Below are positions 19,104-31,935 of a DNA stretch of 64,000 bases, in pieces (position 1 is the stretch's first letter; every line of letters starts with the position of its first letter). The stretch spans positions 1-64,000 of the forward strand of contig CANRKK010000003.1 in the NCBI GenBank assembly GCA_947631195.1. Reading direction: 5' to 3'. The stretch comes from an uncultured Clostridia bacterium. Lineage in GTDB: Bacteria > Bacillota > Clostridia > Christensenellales > Borkfalkiaceae. Made by a program: the position numbers and the translations under genes. The notes under the pieces were generated by a model. The model saw only the letters and a list, made by a program, of their open reading frames with translations, searched no databases and was not told the DNA's origin.

Positions 19104-20909
19104 ATGGGCAAAAAACAAAACATACGCAATTTCTGCATAATAGCGCACATAGACCACGGCAAGTCCACGCTTGCCGACAGGCTGATGGAGTGCACGGGGC
19201 AGGTCTCCCAAAGAGATATGGAGGCCCAGCTTTTGGATTCGATGGATATAGAGCGGGAGCGGGGCATCACCATAAAGCTCGCCCCCGTCAGAATGTTTTA
19301 CAGGGCCGACGACGGGGAGGAGTACGAGTTCAACCTCATCGACACCCCGGGGCACGTGGACTTCACCTACGAAGTTTCCCGCTCTCTCGCCGCGTGCGAG
19401 GGCGCAATTCTCATAGTGGACGCAACGCAGGGGGTGGAGGCGCAGACCCTCGCCAACGTGTATCTCGCCCTCGAAAACAACCTTGAAATCCTGCCCGTCA
19501 TTAACAAGATAGATCTGGCTTCCGCCCGTCCCGACGAGGCCAAAAAGGAGATAGAGGAAGTGATAGGGCTGGACGCGTCCTACGCGCCCCTCGTTTCGGC
19601 AAAGGAGGGCATAAATATCCGCGAGGTGCTGGAGGACGTAGTCAAGTACTTCCCCGCGCCCTCGGGCGACGACAACGCCCCCCTCAAAGCGCTGATATTC
19701 GACAGCTACTACGACAACTACAAGGGCGTCATACTGTTTGTGCGGATAAAGGACGGCAGCGTAAAGGCGGGCGACAGGATAAAGACCTTCCGCTCGGACA
19801 AAGTATACGACGTGGTGGAGACGGGCACGTTCAACCCCGCCCTGTTGCCCAAGGACGGCCTGTACGCGGGCGAAGTCGGCTATATAGCCGCCTCTATAAA
19901 GTCCATACAGGACGTGGCCGTGGGCGACACCGTGATAAACGCAAACAACCCCGCCGACGAACCGCTGCCGGGCTACAAAAAGGTGCAGTCCGTGGTTTTC
20001 TGCGGCATATATCCCTTGGACGGCAGCAAATTCAACGACTTGAAGGACGCCATTTTAAAGTTGCAGCTCAACGACGCGTCGCTCATCTTCGAGCCGGACA
20101 CCTCCGTCGCTCTCGGCTTCGGCTTCCGCTGCGGCTTTTTGGGACTTCTCCACATGGAGATAATACAGGAGAGGATAGAGCGGGAGTTCGGTCTGGACAT
20201 AATAACCACGGCCCCGTCGGTAAGCTACAAGGTAATAAAGACCAACGGCGACGAGATCTACGTGGACAACCCCTCGCACCTGCCGCCCGTTTCCGAAATA
20301 GACAGAATGGAGGAGCCGATAGTCAAGGCCGACATATATTCCCCGCCCGACTATCTGGGGCAGATAATGGATTTGTGCCGCGAAAAGCGGGGGACGTTCC
20401 TGCAGATGACCTACCTCGACAAGAGCCGCGTGCAGCTCGAGTATCACCTGCCGCTGAACGAGATAATCTTCGACTTTTTCGACGCGATAAAGTCCCGCAC
20501 GCGCGGCTATGCGAGCTTTGACTACGAGCTGGTAGGTTATAAGCCGAGCAAACTCGTGAAGATGGATATCCTTTTGAACGGCGAGGTGTGCGACGCCCTC
20601 TCGATGATAGTGCACGAGGACAGCGCCTATTCGCGCGGCAGAACGCTGTGCGAAAATTTAAAGGACGCCATTCCCCGCCAGCTGTTCGAAGTGCCCGTGC
20701 AGGCTGCGATAGGCGGCAAGATAATCGCCCGCGAAACGGTAAAGGCCATGCGCAAGGACGTTTTGGCCAAGTGCTACGGCGGCGACATAACCCGCAAAAA
20801 GAAGCTCCTCGAAAAGCAGAAAGAGGGCAAAAAGCGCATGAGGCAGATAGGCAACGTGGAAGTGCCCAGCGAAGTATTCATGCAGATACTCAAAACCAAC
20901 AAGGACTGA
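19104..20909 (+). CDS. lepA: Elongation factor 4 (LepA)
   Basis: [44 protein letters not shown]-terminal [21 protein letters not shown]. Confidence 0.98.
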   Translation: MGKKQNIRNFCIIAHIDHGKSTLADRLMECTGQVSQRDMEAQLLDSMDIERERGITIKLAPVRMFYRADDGEEYEFNLIDTPGHVDFTYEVSRSLAACEGAILIVDATQGVEAQTLANVYLALENNLEILPVINKIDLASARPDEAKKEIEEVIGLDASYAPLVSAKEGINIREVLEDVVKYFPAPSGDDNAPLKALIFDSYYDNYKGVILFVRIKDGSVKAGDRIKTFRSDKVYDVVETGTFNPALLPKDGLYAGEVGYIAASIKSIQDVAVGDTVINANNPADEPLPGYKKVQSVVFCGIYPLDGSKFNDLKDAILKLQLNDASLIFEPDTSVALGFGFRCGFLGLLHMEIIQERIEREFGLDIITTAPSVSYKVIKTNGDEIYVDNPSHLPPVSEIDRMEEPIVKADIYSPPDYLGQIMDLCREKRGTFLQMTYLDKSRVQLEYHLPLNEIIFDFFDAIKSRTRGYASFDYELVGYKPSKLVKMDILLNGEVCDALSMIVHEDSAYSRGRTLCENLKDAIPRQLFEVPVQAAIGGKIIARETVKAMRKDVLAKCYGGDITRKKKLLEKQKEGKKRMRQIGNVEVPSEVFMQILKTNKD

Positions 20910-20910
20910 T

Positions 20911-21216
20911 ATGAGTTTTTTTGAAAGAGTATATGCCGTGGTGGAGAGTATTCCCCGCGGCAAAGTGCTTTCCTACGGGGACGTGGCCCGTCTTGCGGGC
21001 AGCCCGCGTTCCTCCCGTCAGGTCGGCTGGGCGCTGCACGTCAATCCCCGTCCGGGCGAAATCCCCTGCCACAGGGTGGTTTTTAAGGACGGCCGCGTGA
21101 GTTCGGGCTTTGCTTTCGGCGGCCCCGGGGTCCAGCGCGCGATGCTGGAAGCGGAGGGCGTGGAGTTTTCCCGCGACGGCGCAATAGATATGGAAAAATT
21201 CCGTTGGGAGGTATAA
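20911..21216 (+). CDS. MGMT family methylated-DNA-protein cysteine methyltransferase
   Basis: IPRGKVLSYGDVARLAG; active-site PCHRVV. Confidence 0.85.
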   Translation: MSFFERVYAVVESIPRGKVLSYGDVARLAGSPRSSRQVGWALHVNPRPGEIPCHRVVFKDGRVSSGFAFGGPGVQRAMLEAEGVEFSRDGAIDMEKFRWEV

Positions 21217-21218
21217 AA

Positions 21219-22331
21219 ATGGCAGGCATATACGTACATATTCCCTTTTGCAAGGCAAAATGCCGCTACTGCGACTTTGCCTCTTTCCCCGACAAAATCA
21301 CCTTTGCCGAAAGTTATATGGCGTGCGTCTACCGCGAAATGGCGCTGCGCAAGGAAGATTTAAAGGACTACGTCTTCGACACCCTGTACATAGGCGGCGG
21401 CACCCCGTCCGTCGTGGACGAGAGCTATATAGCGATGCTCGTCGCCGCGGCAAAAAAGAATTTCAACTTAGTAAAGGACGCCGAAATCACGATAGAAATA
21501 AACCCCGGCACCGTAAGCGCGGGGAAGATAGATTTATATCGCAAGTGCGGCATAAACCGCTATTCGGTGGGGTTGCAGTCTGCCATAGACAGACAGCTCC
21601 GGGAGTTGGGCAGAATACACACCCTCAACGATTTTATAGCCTGCGCCAAGCTGTTAAAGGGCCAAAATTTCAACGCGGACGTTATGATAGGTTTGAAGGA
21701 CCAGACGGTTGCCGACGTTTTGCAGACCATAGAAGTTGCCGCCGCCAACAGCGCAAGCCACATCTCTATGTACGCCTTGACCCCCGAGGACGGCACGCCC
21801 ATCTACACCGACTATCTCAACGGCGAGCTGCCCGACGGCGATGAGGTTGCCGCAATGTACGCGGCGGGCGTCAAAAGGCTGCAAAAGCTCGGATTTGAGA
21901 GGTACGAGGTATCCAATTTTGCCAAAAAGGGCATGGAGAGCAGGCACAATCTAAATTATTGGAGGCGGGGCGAATATATAGGCTTCGGCGTCTCGGCCTC
22001 CTCCTGCATAAACAATATCCGCTTCACCAACACCTTTGACCTCGACGAATATTTTAAGTGTATTCTTTCGGGGCACCTGCCGATAATCGACAGGGAGGAG
22101 GTGGACGAAGAGGGGCAAAAGGAGGAGTTTATAATGCTTGCCCTGCGCACTTCGGCGGGGATATCCCTTAAAACTTATTCCTCCCTTTTTAAAAGCGATT
22201 TTTTGGCGGAATTCGCCCCCGCAATCAAAAAAATGTCGGAGTATGTTGAGTTTTCCGATGAATTTTTCAGAATAAAGCCTCAATATCTGTTCGTGCAGAA
22301 TTCCATAATAATAGAATTTTTATCAGTTTAG
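21219..22331 (+). CDS. hemW: HemW-like radical SAM protein
   Basis: YVHIPFCKAKCRYCDFASFP; LYIGGGTPSVV. Confidence 0.92.
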   Translation: MAGIYVHIPFCKAKCRYCDFASFPDKITFAESYMACVYREMALRKEDLKDYVFDTLYIGGGTPSVVDESYIAMLVAAAKKNFNLVKDAEITIEINPGTVSAGKIDLYRKCGINRYSVGLQSAIDRQLRELGRIHTLNDFIACAKLLKGQNFNADVMIGLKDQTVADVLQTIEVAAANSASHISMYALTPEDGTPIYTDYLNGELPDGDEVAAMYAAGVKRLQKLGFERYEVSNFAKKGMESRHNLNYWRRGEYIGFGVSASSCINNIRFTNTFDLDEYFKCILSGHLPIIDREEVDEEGQKEEFIMLALRTSAGISLKTYSSLFKSDFLAEFAPAIKKMSEYVEFSDEFFRIKPQYLFVQNSIIIEFLSV

Positions 22332-22978
22332 CCGCTCAACTTTTTGGTTGCTATAACCTTGCCTATGCCGCCGTCCAAAAGATAGGCGGTTATATTTTTG
22401 TTGCGGTCGCACACGCCCACGTAGTAGTAGCACCCCTCGTCGTACAGAAGCCGCACATAAATTTCACCCTCGAATTCCCCCCTGCGCGTAAGGCTGTCAA
22501 ACAGCTCCCCGTCGTATTCAACGGCATATTCCAACGCTTGCTCACATGTCAACGTGCCGCTGTCCGCAGCGCTCAAAACGCGATATGTATTGGGTTTTCC
22601 GCCGAAATTCAAGGTTATGTCCAGGCTGTCCGCCTCAAATGCGGGCGCGGAATAGCTCACCGTAAATCTTTGGTTTACGGCCTCGTAGTTCATCTCGCCG
22701 CTATATCCCTCCAGCGCGATTTCCACGTTGTCGGGCGAGGGGTCGAGTTTTACAAAAATTTCAATTAAATCGCACATATCCCCGCATATTCCGTCCGCGT
22801 TGTACGGCTGTTCGCGGCTCACGCAGTGCACCGAAATGTCTGCCGTATCGTCCTTGTAAAAGTAAACCGCGCTCCGTTTTTCGGAGATATAGCGGGTGTA
22901 ATCGGGCGTACGGCTGCACCCCGGCAGGGCCGCCGCTCCTAAAACTGCCGCAAGGGCGGCTGCAACAAAAAATTTTTT
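22328..22978 (-). CDS. Hypothetical lipoprotein
   Basis: Signal peptide with lipobox ALPGCSR. Confidence 0.65.
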   Translation of the reverse strand, partial: KKFFVAAALAAVLGAAALPGCSRTPDYTRYISEKRSAVYFYKDDTADISVHCVSREQPYNADGICGDMCDLIEIFVKLDPSPDNVEIALEGYSGEMNYEAVNQRFTVSYSAPAFEADSLDITLNFGGKPNTYRVLSAADSGTLTCEQALEYAVEYDGELFDSLTRRGEFEGEIYVRLLYDEGCYYYVGVCDRNKNITAYLLDGGIGKVIATKKLSG

Positions 22979-23095
22979 CATGGAATAAATATATTTCCGC
23001 GCCGCCACATAATATGAATAAATTCATATTAAACAGTTGATTTTTTTTTGCGCCTATGGTAAAATACTGAAAATTTAAACTGATGGTGAACACTG

Positions 23096-25173
<2,078 letters not shown>

Positions 25174-25258
25174 ACGATCCGCCCTCCTTATAAGGCGCTT
25201 CGGCGTTTGACATCGGGAGGTCAACCCCTCCCGCAGCAGGATATAATAGGACATAAAA

Positions 25259-26788
25259 ATGCATCAAAAAGTTTTAGTGCTCGATTTTGGCGGGCAATAC
25301 AACCAGCTAATAGCGCGCCGCGTGAGGGAACTCGGCGTATATTGCGACCTTTTGCCCCCCGAAATGGGCGTCGAAAAAATCAAAGAATACAGTCCCATCG
25401 GCATAATATTCACGGGCGGCCCCAACAGCGTTTACGAGGAGGCAAGCCCCAAAATAGACCCCGCCGTGTTTTCGCTCGGCATACCCGTATTGGGCATATG
25501 CTACGGCTGCCAGCTGACCGCGCATATTTTGGGCGGCAAGGTGGAAAAGGCCGCATCTTCCGAGTACGGCAAGGCGGAGGTTACATATCTTCCCTCACCC
25601 GTAACCGAGGGCTTGCCCGAAAGAGCGGTGAGCTGGATGAGCCATACCGACAGGATAACCGAACTGCCCGCGGGCTTTACAAAGATAGCGTCCAGCGCGC
25701 ACTGCCCCTATGCGGCGTTCGGCGATATAAAAAGAAAGATATACGGCGTGCAATTTCACCCCGAAGTAAACCACACCGAATACGGAATACTTATTTTAAA
25801 AAATTTCCTCTACAACGTCTGCGGCGCGGCGGGCGACTGGACGATGTCCAACTTCGTGGCCGACAAAGTGGCGGAGCTGAGGGAAAAGATAGGCAACAAA
25901 AAGGTGCTGTGCGCCATGTCGGGCGGCGTCGATTCTGCGGTTGCGGCAACGCTCGTCCACAGGGCGGCGGGCGCCAACCTCACCTGCGTTTTTGTGGACC
26001 ACGGGCTCTTGAGAAAAAACGAGGCCGAGGAAGTGATGGCGGTATTCCGCGACGGGCTGGGCATGAACCTCATAAAGGCGGACGCGGGCGCGGTTTTCCT
26101 TGAAAAACTCGGCGGCGTAACCGACCCCGAACAAAAGCGCAAAATAATAGGCGCCGAATTTATACGCGCCTTCGAGGCCCAATCCAAACAGATAGGAAAA
26201 GTGGACTTTTTGGTGCAGGGCACGATATATCCCGACGTTATAGAGAGCGGCAAGGGCAAGAGCGCCGTCATAAAGACCCACCACAATGTGGGCGGCCTGC
26301 CCTCGGTGGTGGACTTTAAGGAGATCATAGAGCCCCTGCGCGATTTATTCAAGGACGAAGTGCGTAAAGTGGGCTTGGAATTGGGTTTGCCCAAATCGGT
26401 TGTGATGAGGCAGCCCTTCCCCGGGCCGGGGCTCGCGATAAGGATCATGGGCGAGGTCACGGAAGAAAAGCTCCGCATCGTGCGCGACAGCGACTTTATT
26501 TTGAGGGAGGAGATAGCAAAGGCGGGGCTGGACGAAAAAATCTGGCAGTACTTCACCGTGCTTACAAACAGCAAGACGGTGGGCGTGCAGGGCGATTTCC
26601 GCACGTACGAGTACGTCCTCGCCATCCGCGCCATAAATTCGGTGGACGCAATGACGGCCGACTGGGCGAGAATCCCCTACGAGCTGCTCGAAAGGATAGC
26701 GGGGCGCATAGCAAACGAAGTGGAGCACGTAAACCGCATCGTGTACGATATAACTTCAAAACCTCCCGCCACGATAGAGTGGGAATAA
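25259..26788 (+). CDS. guaA: GMP synthase (glutamine-hydrolysing)
   Basis: [52 protein letters not shown]. Confidence 0.99.
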   Translation: MHQKVLVLDFGGQYNQLIARRVRELGVYCDLLPPEMGVEKIKEYSPIGIIFTGGPNSVYEEASPKIDPAVFSLGIPVLGICYGCQLTAHILGGKVEKAASSEYGKAEVTYLPSPVTEGLPERAVSWMSHTDRITELPAGFTKIASSAHCPYAAFGDIKRKIYGVQFHPEVNHTEYGILILKNFLYNVCGAAGDWTMSNFVADKVAELREKIGNKKVLCAMSGGVDSAVAATLVHRAAGANLTCVFVDHGLLRKNEAEEVMAVFRDGLGMNLIKADAGAVFLEKLGGVTDPEQKRKIIGAEFIRAFEAQSKQIGKVDFLVQGTIYPDVIESGKGKSAVIKTHHNVGGLPSVVDFKEIIEPLRDLFKDEVRKVGLELGLPKSVVMRQPFPGPGLAIRIMGEVTEEKLRIVRDSDFILREEIAKAGLDEKIWQYFTVLTNSKTVGVQGDFRTYEYVLAIRAINSVDAMTADWARIPYELLERIAGRIANEVEHVNRIVYDITSKPPATIEWE

Positions 26789-26801
26789 ACAATAAAAAAC
26801 A

Positions 26802-26836
26802 GACGACCGCCTTAAGGGGCGGCCGTCCGTTTTTTT
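26802..26836 (+). terminator. Rho-independent terminator after guaA
   Basis: acgaccgccttaaggggcggccgtccgttttttt. Confidence 0.8.
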
Positions 26837-26938
26837 GAGGAAAAATTTCTTAATGCAGGAGTTTTGACCGTATTATAGCGGGCAAATGTGTAAAACATAT
26901 GAAAATACCGAAAAACCTGTACAAAATTTAAACGGGTC

Positions 26939-26968
26939 TTGACAATTTTAAAAAATGCGTGCTATACT
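26939..26968 (+). promoter_or_regulatory. SigmaA-type promoter for the helicase gene
   Basis: TTGACA (26939-26944), N18, TATACT (26963-26968). Confidence 0.65.
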
Positions 26969-26989
26969 TAATTAATTAAAGGGGGCAGC

Positions 26990-29359
26990 ATGCCTGATTT
27001 AGAGGAAACCAAAAATTTGATAAATCCCCACATAGAGCCCACAAAGCAGTTCTTTTTGGATCTCTTGGACGAGGATAAACAGTATGCCGCCGAGCAAAAA
27101 CGCTTGCAGGCGGTTATGGTTATGCTCAAAGCCCTCTATCTCGTGAAGCTGAAAAACAAAATCGCCGCCGCCCGCGCCGAAAAAAATTCGTTGACCCGCA
27201 TGCCCGACTACAACGCCGAACAATACAGGCGCGTGCTCGAACTCAACGCGGAAATCGCAAAATACAGGCAAAAACTCAACACGTATAAGCCTTTTTTCAG
27301 CGAACCGTACTTCGGCAGGATGGATTTGGTGGACCCCAAGGAGGGCTACAACTCCTACTATATAGGCAAGCACGGCGACCAGGGTCTGGAGATTGTGGAC
27401 TGGCGCGCCCCGCTCGCCCGCAAATATTACCAGAAGGGCAACACGACCTTTTCCATAAACGACTATAACTACAAACTAATCCTGCGCCGCGCGCTCCGCG
27501 CGGCCAACGGCAGGCTCCTCGACTTCAAAAACGAGTATCTGTCCCTTTCGGACTATCTTTCGGCGGAGGAAATAGACGGCCGCGACGAGCAGCTCATCTT
27601 CGACCCGTACTTAAAGGAAATTTTAAAGAGCCGCAAGGAAAAGCAGGAAATAACCGACATAATCGAGACCATACAGGAGCAGCAGTACGAAATAATAACC
27701 CTGCCCGAATCTTCTGAATTTGTGTTGCAGGGCGTTGCGGGCAGCGGGAAGACGATGATACTTCTGCACAGGCTGTCCTATATAATGTACAACAACGAGT
27801 CCATAAGAAAGACCGACGTGTTGGTGCTTACCCCGTCCGACTCGTTCAACGCGTTTATCGACGAGCTGTCGGCGGTGCTCGAACTCGAAAAGGTAAAAAC
27901 CAGCACCCTGCACAACTATTTTTTGACCCTCTTAAAGAGCGTGGGCGTGGATATCTCGGCAAAAATCAGCCCCGCGCCCATACCCGCCGACTACGCAAGT
28001 TATATATATTCCGAAAAGTTTTCCGAAGAGGTGCAAAAGAAACTCGGCAAGATATACGACGGCGTGTTCGGCATGTTCGCCTCCGACGACGTCAAAACCA
28101 CGGTGGACGGCGTTCTCTCGGCCTGCAAATCGCAGTCGGAGCTGTACGAAAAAATAAAAAATGCTTCACTGCGCGTCCGCCGCTGCATTTTGGGCGAAAT
28201 AAAGGAAAAGCCCGACGGCGGCCTGTACTACACGAAACAGTTCCGCTATATGTTCAACTGCGTGCTGGACGTAACCGAGTTTTTAACGCTGGTGCGCACG
28301 GACGTCAGAATGAAGGAATATGCCTTTTTTTACAGACAGTTGCTCTCTTTTTATAAATCGGTCAGGTTTTTGCGCCGCTATTCGCGCAAGATCTGCCTCG
28401 CCGCCCTCGCCGATTTGGAGTCCTTGAAAGCGGCGGTCGCAAAGGAAATCGCAGACTTAAAGCGCTATAAAATGAAAGTGGGGGCGGAGGAGGTCTTAAC
28501 CTATTCCGTCGGCATCGAAAAGCGGGAAAAGCTGCTTGCGGAGGCGGATACGGCCTGCGCTCAGGTGGAGAGCATAATGGGCGCCTTTTCCGTGGTGTAT
28601 GATTTTGCCGACGTCTTGCGCGGCGAAAACTACTTCGTGTCCATAGGCAAGTGCGAAAACACGCGGGACGTGTTGCGTTTTTTCAACCGCGAAATTTTAA
28701 AAAAGGCCAAGGCGCGGTACTCGGCCGACCCCGCCGCGATGTACGCCTGCGACCCGTTTGCCCTCTGTCTCATTCTCACCCGTCTCGGCTACAGCCTCTC
28801 GCCCAAATACGCCTTTATGTTCGTGGACGAGGGACAGGACATCTCGCCCGCCGAATACGAGGTGCTCAGGGCGGTAAACGCGCGCGCGATATTCAATATC
28901 TTCGGCGATTTAAAGCAAAACATCACGGGCTACAGGGGCATAACCGCATGGCAGAGTTTAGGCTTGCCTGTATATAATCTCAGCCTCAACTACCGCAACA
29001 CCAACGAGATAGTGGAGTACGTGGCCGAAAAACTCGGCATAGACATGAAGTCCATCGGCCTCAACGGCGACAAGATAGAAAGGATAGACCGCAGGTCGGT
29101 CACCTCCTACCTCGGCAGCAAAAACGGGTTAAAGGCCCTGATATGTTCGGAGCAAAATTTTGCGAAGTTCGAGCGCAAGAGCTATAACCTCCCCGCCGTG
29201 ACGGGCAAGATATCCAAAACAAAAATAAACCTCATGACGGTGTACCAAAGCAAGGGGCTGGAGTTTACCGCCGTGGCGGTGGCCGACTCCGACATGACCC
29301 TAAACGAAAAATACATCGCCTACACCCGGGCGCTTAAAGAACTTGCCATAATAAAATAA
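26990..29359 (+). CDS. HelD-like UvrD/Rep superfamily I helicase
   Basis: YIGKHGDQGLEIVDWRAPLARKYY; Walker A GVAGSGKTMILLHRLSYI; FVDEGQDISPAEYEVL; NLSLNYRNTNEI. Confidence 0.9.
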   Translation: MPDLEETKNLINPHIEPTKQFFLDLLDEDKQYAAEQKRLQAVMVMLKALYLVKLKNKIAAARAEKNSLTRMPDYNAEQYRRVLELNAEIAKYRQKLNTYKPFFSEPYFGRMDLVDPKEGYNSYYIGKHGDQGLEIVDWRAPLARKYYQKGNTTFSINDYNYKLILRRALRAANGRLLDFKNEYLSLSDYLSAEEIDGRDEQLIFDPYLKEILKSRKEKQEITDIIETIQEQQYEIITLPESSEFVLQGVAGSGKTMILLHRLSYIMYNNESIRKTDVLVLTPSDSFNAFIDELSAVLELEKVKTSTLHNYFLTLLKSVGVDISAKISPAPIPADYASYIYSEKFSEEVQKKLGKIYDGVFGMFASDDVKTTVDGVLSACKSQSELYEKIKNASLRVRRCILGEIKEKPDGGLYYTKQFRYMFNCVLDVTEFLTLVRTDVRMKEYAFFYRQLLSFYKSVRFLRRYSRKICLAALADLESLKAAVAKEIADLKRYKMKVGAEEVLTYSVGIEKREKLLAEADTACAQVESIMGAFSVVYDFADVLRGENYFVSIGKCENTRDVLRFFNREILKKAKARYSADPAAMYACDPFALCLILTRLGYSLSPKYAFMFVDEGQDISPAEYEVLRAVNARAIFNIFGDLKQNITGYRGITAWQSLGLPVYNLSLNYRNTNEIVEYVAEKLGIDMKSIGLNGDKIERIDRRSVTSYLGSKNGLKALICSEQNFAKFERKSYNLPAVTGKISKTKINLMTVYQSKGLEFTAVAVADSDMTLNEKYIAYTRALKELAIIK

Positions 29360-29367
29360 AAAAACCG

Positions 29368-29393
29368 TCCGCGGAATTTCCCTCCGCGGACTT
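29368..29393. terminator. Terminator between convergent genes
   Basis: gtccgcggaatttccctccgcggac followed by T-rich tract. Confidence 0.7.
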
Positions 29394-29408
29394 TTGAATT
29401 TTTGGTTT

Positions 29409-29831
29409 TTAAAGGATTGCGGCAGGCAGAACTGCAAACACTCCCGCCGAACCCGCTGCGGCAAACGCGCCCGTCAGCACCATGATGAGCAAAACGCCGG
29501 GGATAAAGTCGAGAATGGCAAAAATCAAACCCGTAATGGCAAGACCGCGCCCCGTTCCGTTCAGTTTTGAAGCCTTTGCAAGCCCCACGATGCTGAAAAT
29601 CAAACCGAGCAGCTGCAAAATAAAGGTAAACGATATAAAGAACCCTATCAGGCTCAGCACGAAGCCCGCGGTCGCACAGCCGTTGGACTGTTGCTGGCTT
29701 GAATTTACTATTACCTGTTGTTGCGCCTGGGGTTGGTAAGGCGAGGGCGACGGCTGTCCGCAGTTCGCTCCGCATTTGGGGCAAACCGTTTGCCCGTTTG
29801 GAATTTGGCTTCCGCAATTATTGCAAAACAT
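29409..29831 (-). CDS. Zinc-ribbon membrane protein
   Basis: MFCNNCGSQIPNGQTVCPKCGANC; two or three TM helices. Confidence 0.8.
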   Translation of the reverse strand: MFCNNCGSQIPNGQTVCPKCGANCGQPSPSPYQPQAQQQVIVNSSQQQSNGCATAGFVLSLIGFFISFTFILQLLGLIFSIVGLAKASKLNGTGRGLAITGLIFAILDFIPGVLLIMVLTGAFAAAGSAGVFAVLPAAIL

Positions 29832-29863
29832 ATTTTTCTCCTTGAATGTAAGATAGTTATATT

Positions 29864-29882
29864 ATATGTGCAATGCACATAT
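29864..29882. promoter_or_regulatory. Operator-like inverted repeat between divergent genes
   Basis: ATATGTGC-AAT-GCACATAT, perfect 8-bp arms. Confidence 0.6.
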
Positions 29883-29921
29883 TTGTCAAATGTTTTTTCC
29901 CATTTTGGCTATAATTTTTTT

Positions 29922-30122
29922 ATGGAGTTCGGAAAACGGTTCAAATTTCTGCGGTTGCAGAACGGGTACACGCAAAAACAAGTTGCGGATTTCCTGGGAA
30001 TAAAGCAGTCCAACGTCAGCGATTGGGAAAATAATGTGTCCCGCCCCGAGTATGAAAATCTTATCGCGCTTTCCAAGCTGTACGACGAAACGCTGGAATC
30101 GATGCTCGGAATAGACGTATAG
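29922..30122 (+). CDS. Small XRE-family regulator
   Basis: MEFGKRFKFLRLQNGYTQKQVADFLGIKQSNVSDWENNVSRPEYENLIALSKLYDETLESML; start at internal Met. Confidence 0.85.
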   Translation: MEFGKRFKFLRLQNGYTQKQVADFLGIKQSNVSDWENNVSRPEYENLIALSKLYDETLESMLGIDV

Positions 30123-30155
30123 GCAATCGGGCGTATATTTATAGTGAAAATTAAA

Positions 30156-30180
30156 AAAGGCGGCAAATCTGCCGCCTTTT
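30156..30180. terminator. Bidirectional terminator
   Basis: aaaaggcggcaaatctgccgcctttt. Confidence 0.85.
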
Positions 30181-30226
30181 AACATTGTTTTTTATCGTGT
30201 CCCGAAAGGGGAGGGGAGCCGCACGG

Positions 30227-30973
30227 TTATCCAAGCATATCGTCCATATCGTACAGGCCTGCGGGCTTGCCGCAAATCCACTTTGCCGCCTCAACCGCGC
30301 CCGCCGCAAACACCTTTTTGGAGCGCGCCGAGTGGGAGAGGGTGATAATTTCGTCCTCGCCCGCAAAAATCACCTCGTGTTCGCCCACTATCGTGCCGCC
30401 GCGCACCGCGTGTATGCCAATCTCGCTGCCCCGCTTTCCCGTGTTGCCCTCTCGGCCGTTTACGTATTCCCTGCCGCCGCCCAGCGCCGAATTTGCGCTC
30501 CCGGCAAGCATCAGCGCCGTGCCCGACGGGGCGTCCTTTTTCAGGCGGTGGTGCTTTTCGATTATCTCCACGTCGAAGTTTTCCCCTAACGTTGCGGCGG
30601 CTTCGCGCACGAGTTTTACAAGCAGGTTGATGCCCAAAGAAAAGTTTGCCGTCTTGAATACGGCTATCTCTTCCGAGCATTTTTTTATGTATTCCAAATC
30701 CTCCGCCGAATAGCCCGTCGCCGCCAAAACCACGGGGACGTGTGCCTTTTTTGCCCATTCAAGCTCGCTCTTTAAGGCCGAGGGCGAGGAAAAATCTATA
30801 ACGGCGTCAACGTTTTTGGAAACCTTGTCAAAGCTGTCGAAGACGGGCACGCCGCAGTCCGATTGTTGGGCGTCCACGCCGCAAACGACTTCCGCGCCGC
30901 CGTCCTGCGCTATGAGTTCCCTGACGTTTGCGCCCATCTTGCCGCATATGCCGCACACCAAAACTTTTATCAT
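30227..30973 (-). CDS. dapB: 4-hydroxy-tetrahydrodipicolinate reductase
   Basis: IKVLVCGICGKMGANV; IIEKHHRLKKDAPSGTA. Confidence 0.97.
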   Translation of the reverse strand: MIKVLVCGICGKMGANVRELIAQDGGAEVVCGVDAQQSDCGVPVFDSFDKVSKNVDAVIDFSSPSALKSELEWAKKAHVPVVLAATGYSAEDLEYIKKCSEEIAVFKTANFSLGINLLVKLVREAAATLGENFDVEIIEKHHRLKKDAPSGTALMLAGSANSALGGGREYVNGREGNTGKRGSEIGIHAVRGGTIVGEHEVIFAGEDEIITLSHSARSKKVFAAGAVEAAKWICGKPAGLYDMDDMLG

Positions 30974-31860
30974 ACTCCGCGCAGACCCGCCCTTATAATT
31001 TCTTTTTGCAGTATCGCCTTGTTTTCCTCCGACAGTTCGGTCAGAGGGGAGCGGGGCAGACCCGCCTTAAAGCCGAGCATCTCGTACGCGGCCTTTATCG
31101 GTATGGGGTTGACCTCCAGAAAGCAGGCGTCCTCGAGCGGCAGCAAAAAGTCCTGCACTTCGTTCGCTTCGTCCAGCCTGTTCTCTTTAACCAGCACGTA
31201 CATGCGCTTGACGAGCGCGGGCGCGATGTTGGAAGTCACCGAAACCAGCCCCGCGCCGCCTATCGCCAACATGGGCAGGTTCAAAAAGTCCTCGCCCGAA
31301 TACAGGTCCAATTTTCCGCGTATGCGCCGCATGGTTTCAACCACCTGCGCCATATTTCCGCTCGCCTCCTTTATGCCCGTCATATTGGGGATATCGGCAA
31401 GCCGTTCGGCCGTCTCGGGCATGATGTTCACCGCCGTTCTCGAGGGCACGTTATAGGCTATAACGGGTATTTTCACCGCGTCGCATATCGCCTTGTAGTA
31501 CAAAAACAGTCCGTCCTGCGTGCACTTGTTGTAGTAGGGAGTAACCGCCAGCACGCCGTCCGCGCCCAACTTTTCGGCCCTCACGCTTGCCGCGACGGCC
31601 TTTTTCGTGTCGTTGCTGCCCGTGCCGACGATAATTTTTATGCGCCCCTTAAAATTTTCCACAACGTATTTTATAACCGCAACTTTTTCATCCTCGGTCA
31701 TCGTGGCGGGTTCGCCCGTGGTGCCCAGCACGACGACGGCGTCCGTGCCCCCGTCTATCTGATACTCTATCATCTTGCCGAGCTCGGGCAAATTCACTTC
31801 GCCGTTATCGTCGAAAGGCGTAACCATCGCCGTGAGAATACCGCTGCAAAATCCTGTCAT
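30970..31860 (-). CDS. dapA: 4-hydroxy-tetrahydrodipicolinate synthase
   Basis: GILTAMVTPFDDNGEVN; VVLGTTGEPATMT; VIAYNVPSRTAVNI. Confidence 0.97.
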   Translation of the reverse strand: MTGFCSGILTAMVTPFDDNGEVNLPELGKMIEYQIDGGTDAVVVLGTTGEPATMTEDEKVAVIKYVVENFKGRIKIIVGTGSNDTKKAVAASVRAEKLGADGVLAVTPYYNKCTQDGLFLYYKAICDAVKIPVIAYNVPSRTAVNIMPETAERLADIPNMTGIKEASGNMAQVVETMRRIRGKLDLYSGEDFLNLPMLAIGGAGLVSVTSNIAPALVKRMYVLVKENRLDEANEVQDFLLPLEDACFLEVNPIPIKAAYEMLGFKAGLPRSPLTELSEENKAILQKEIIRAGLRGV

Positions 31861-31935
31861 AAAATCCCCTTTTGCGCATACGTGTGCGCTTTTTTATCGT
31901 AATACATTATATGCTCCGCAGGCGGAGGCGGGCCG

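Noticed and set aside
25174-25258. Purine or PreQ1-type riboswitch before guaA
   Set aside because: Gap is only 85 bp and contains just a short gggaggtcaacccctccc hairpin; no recognisable aptamer core
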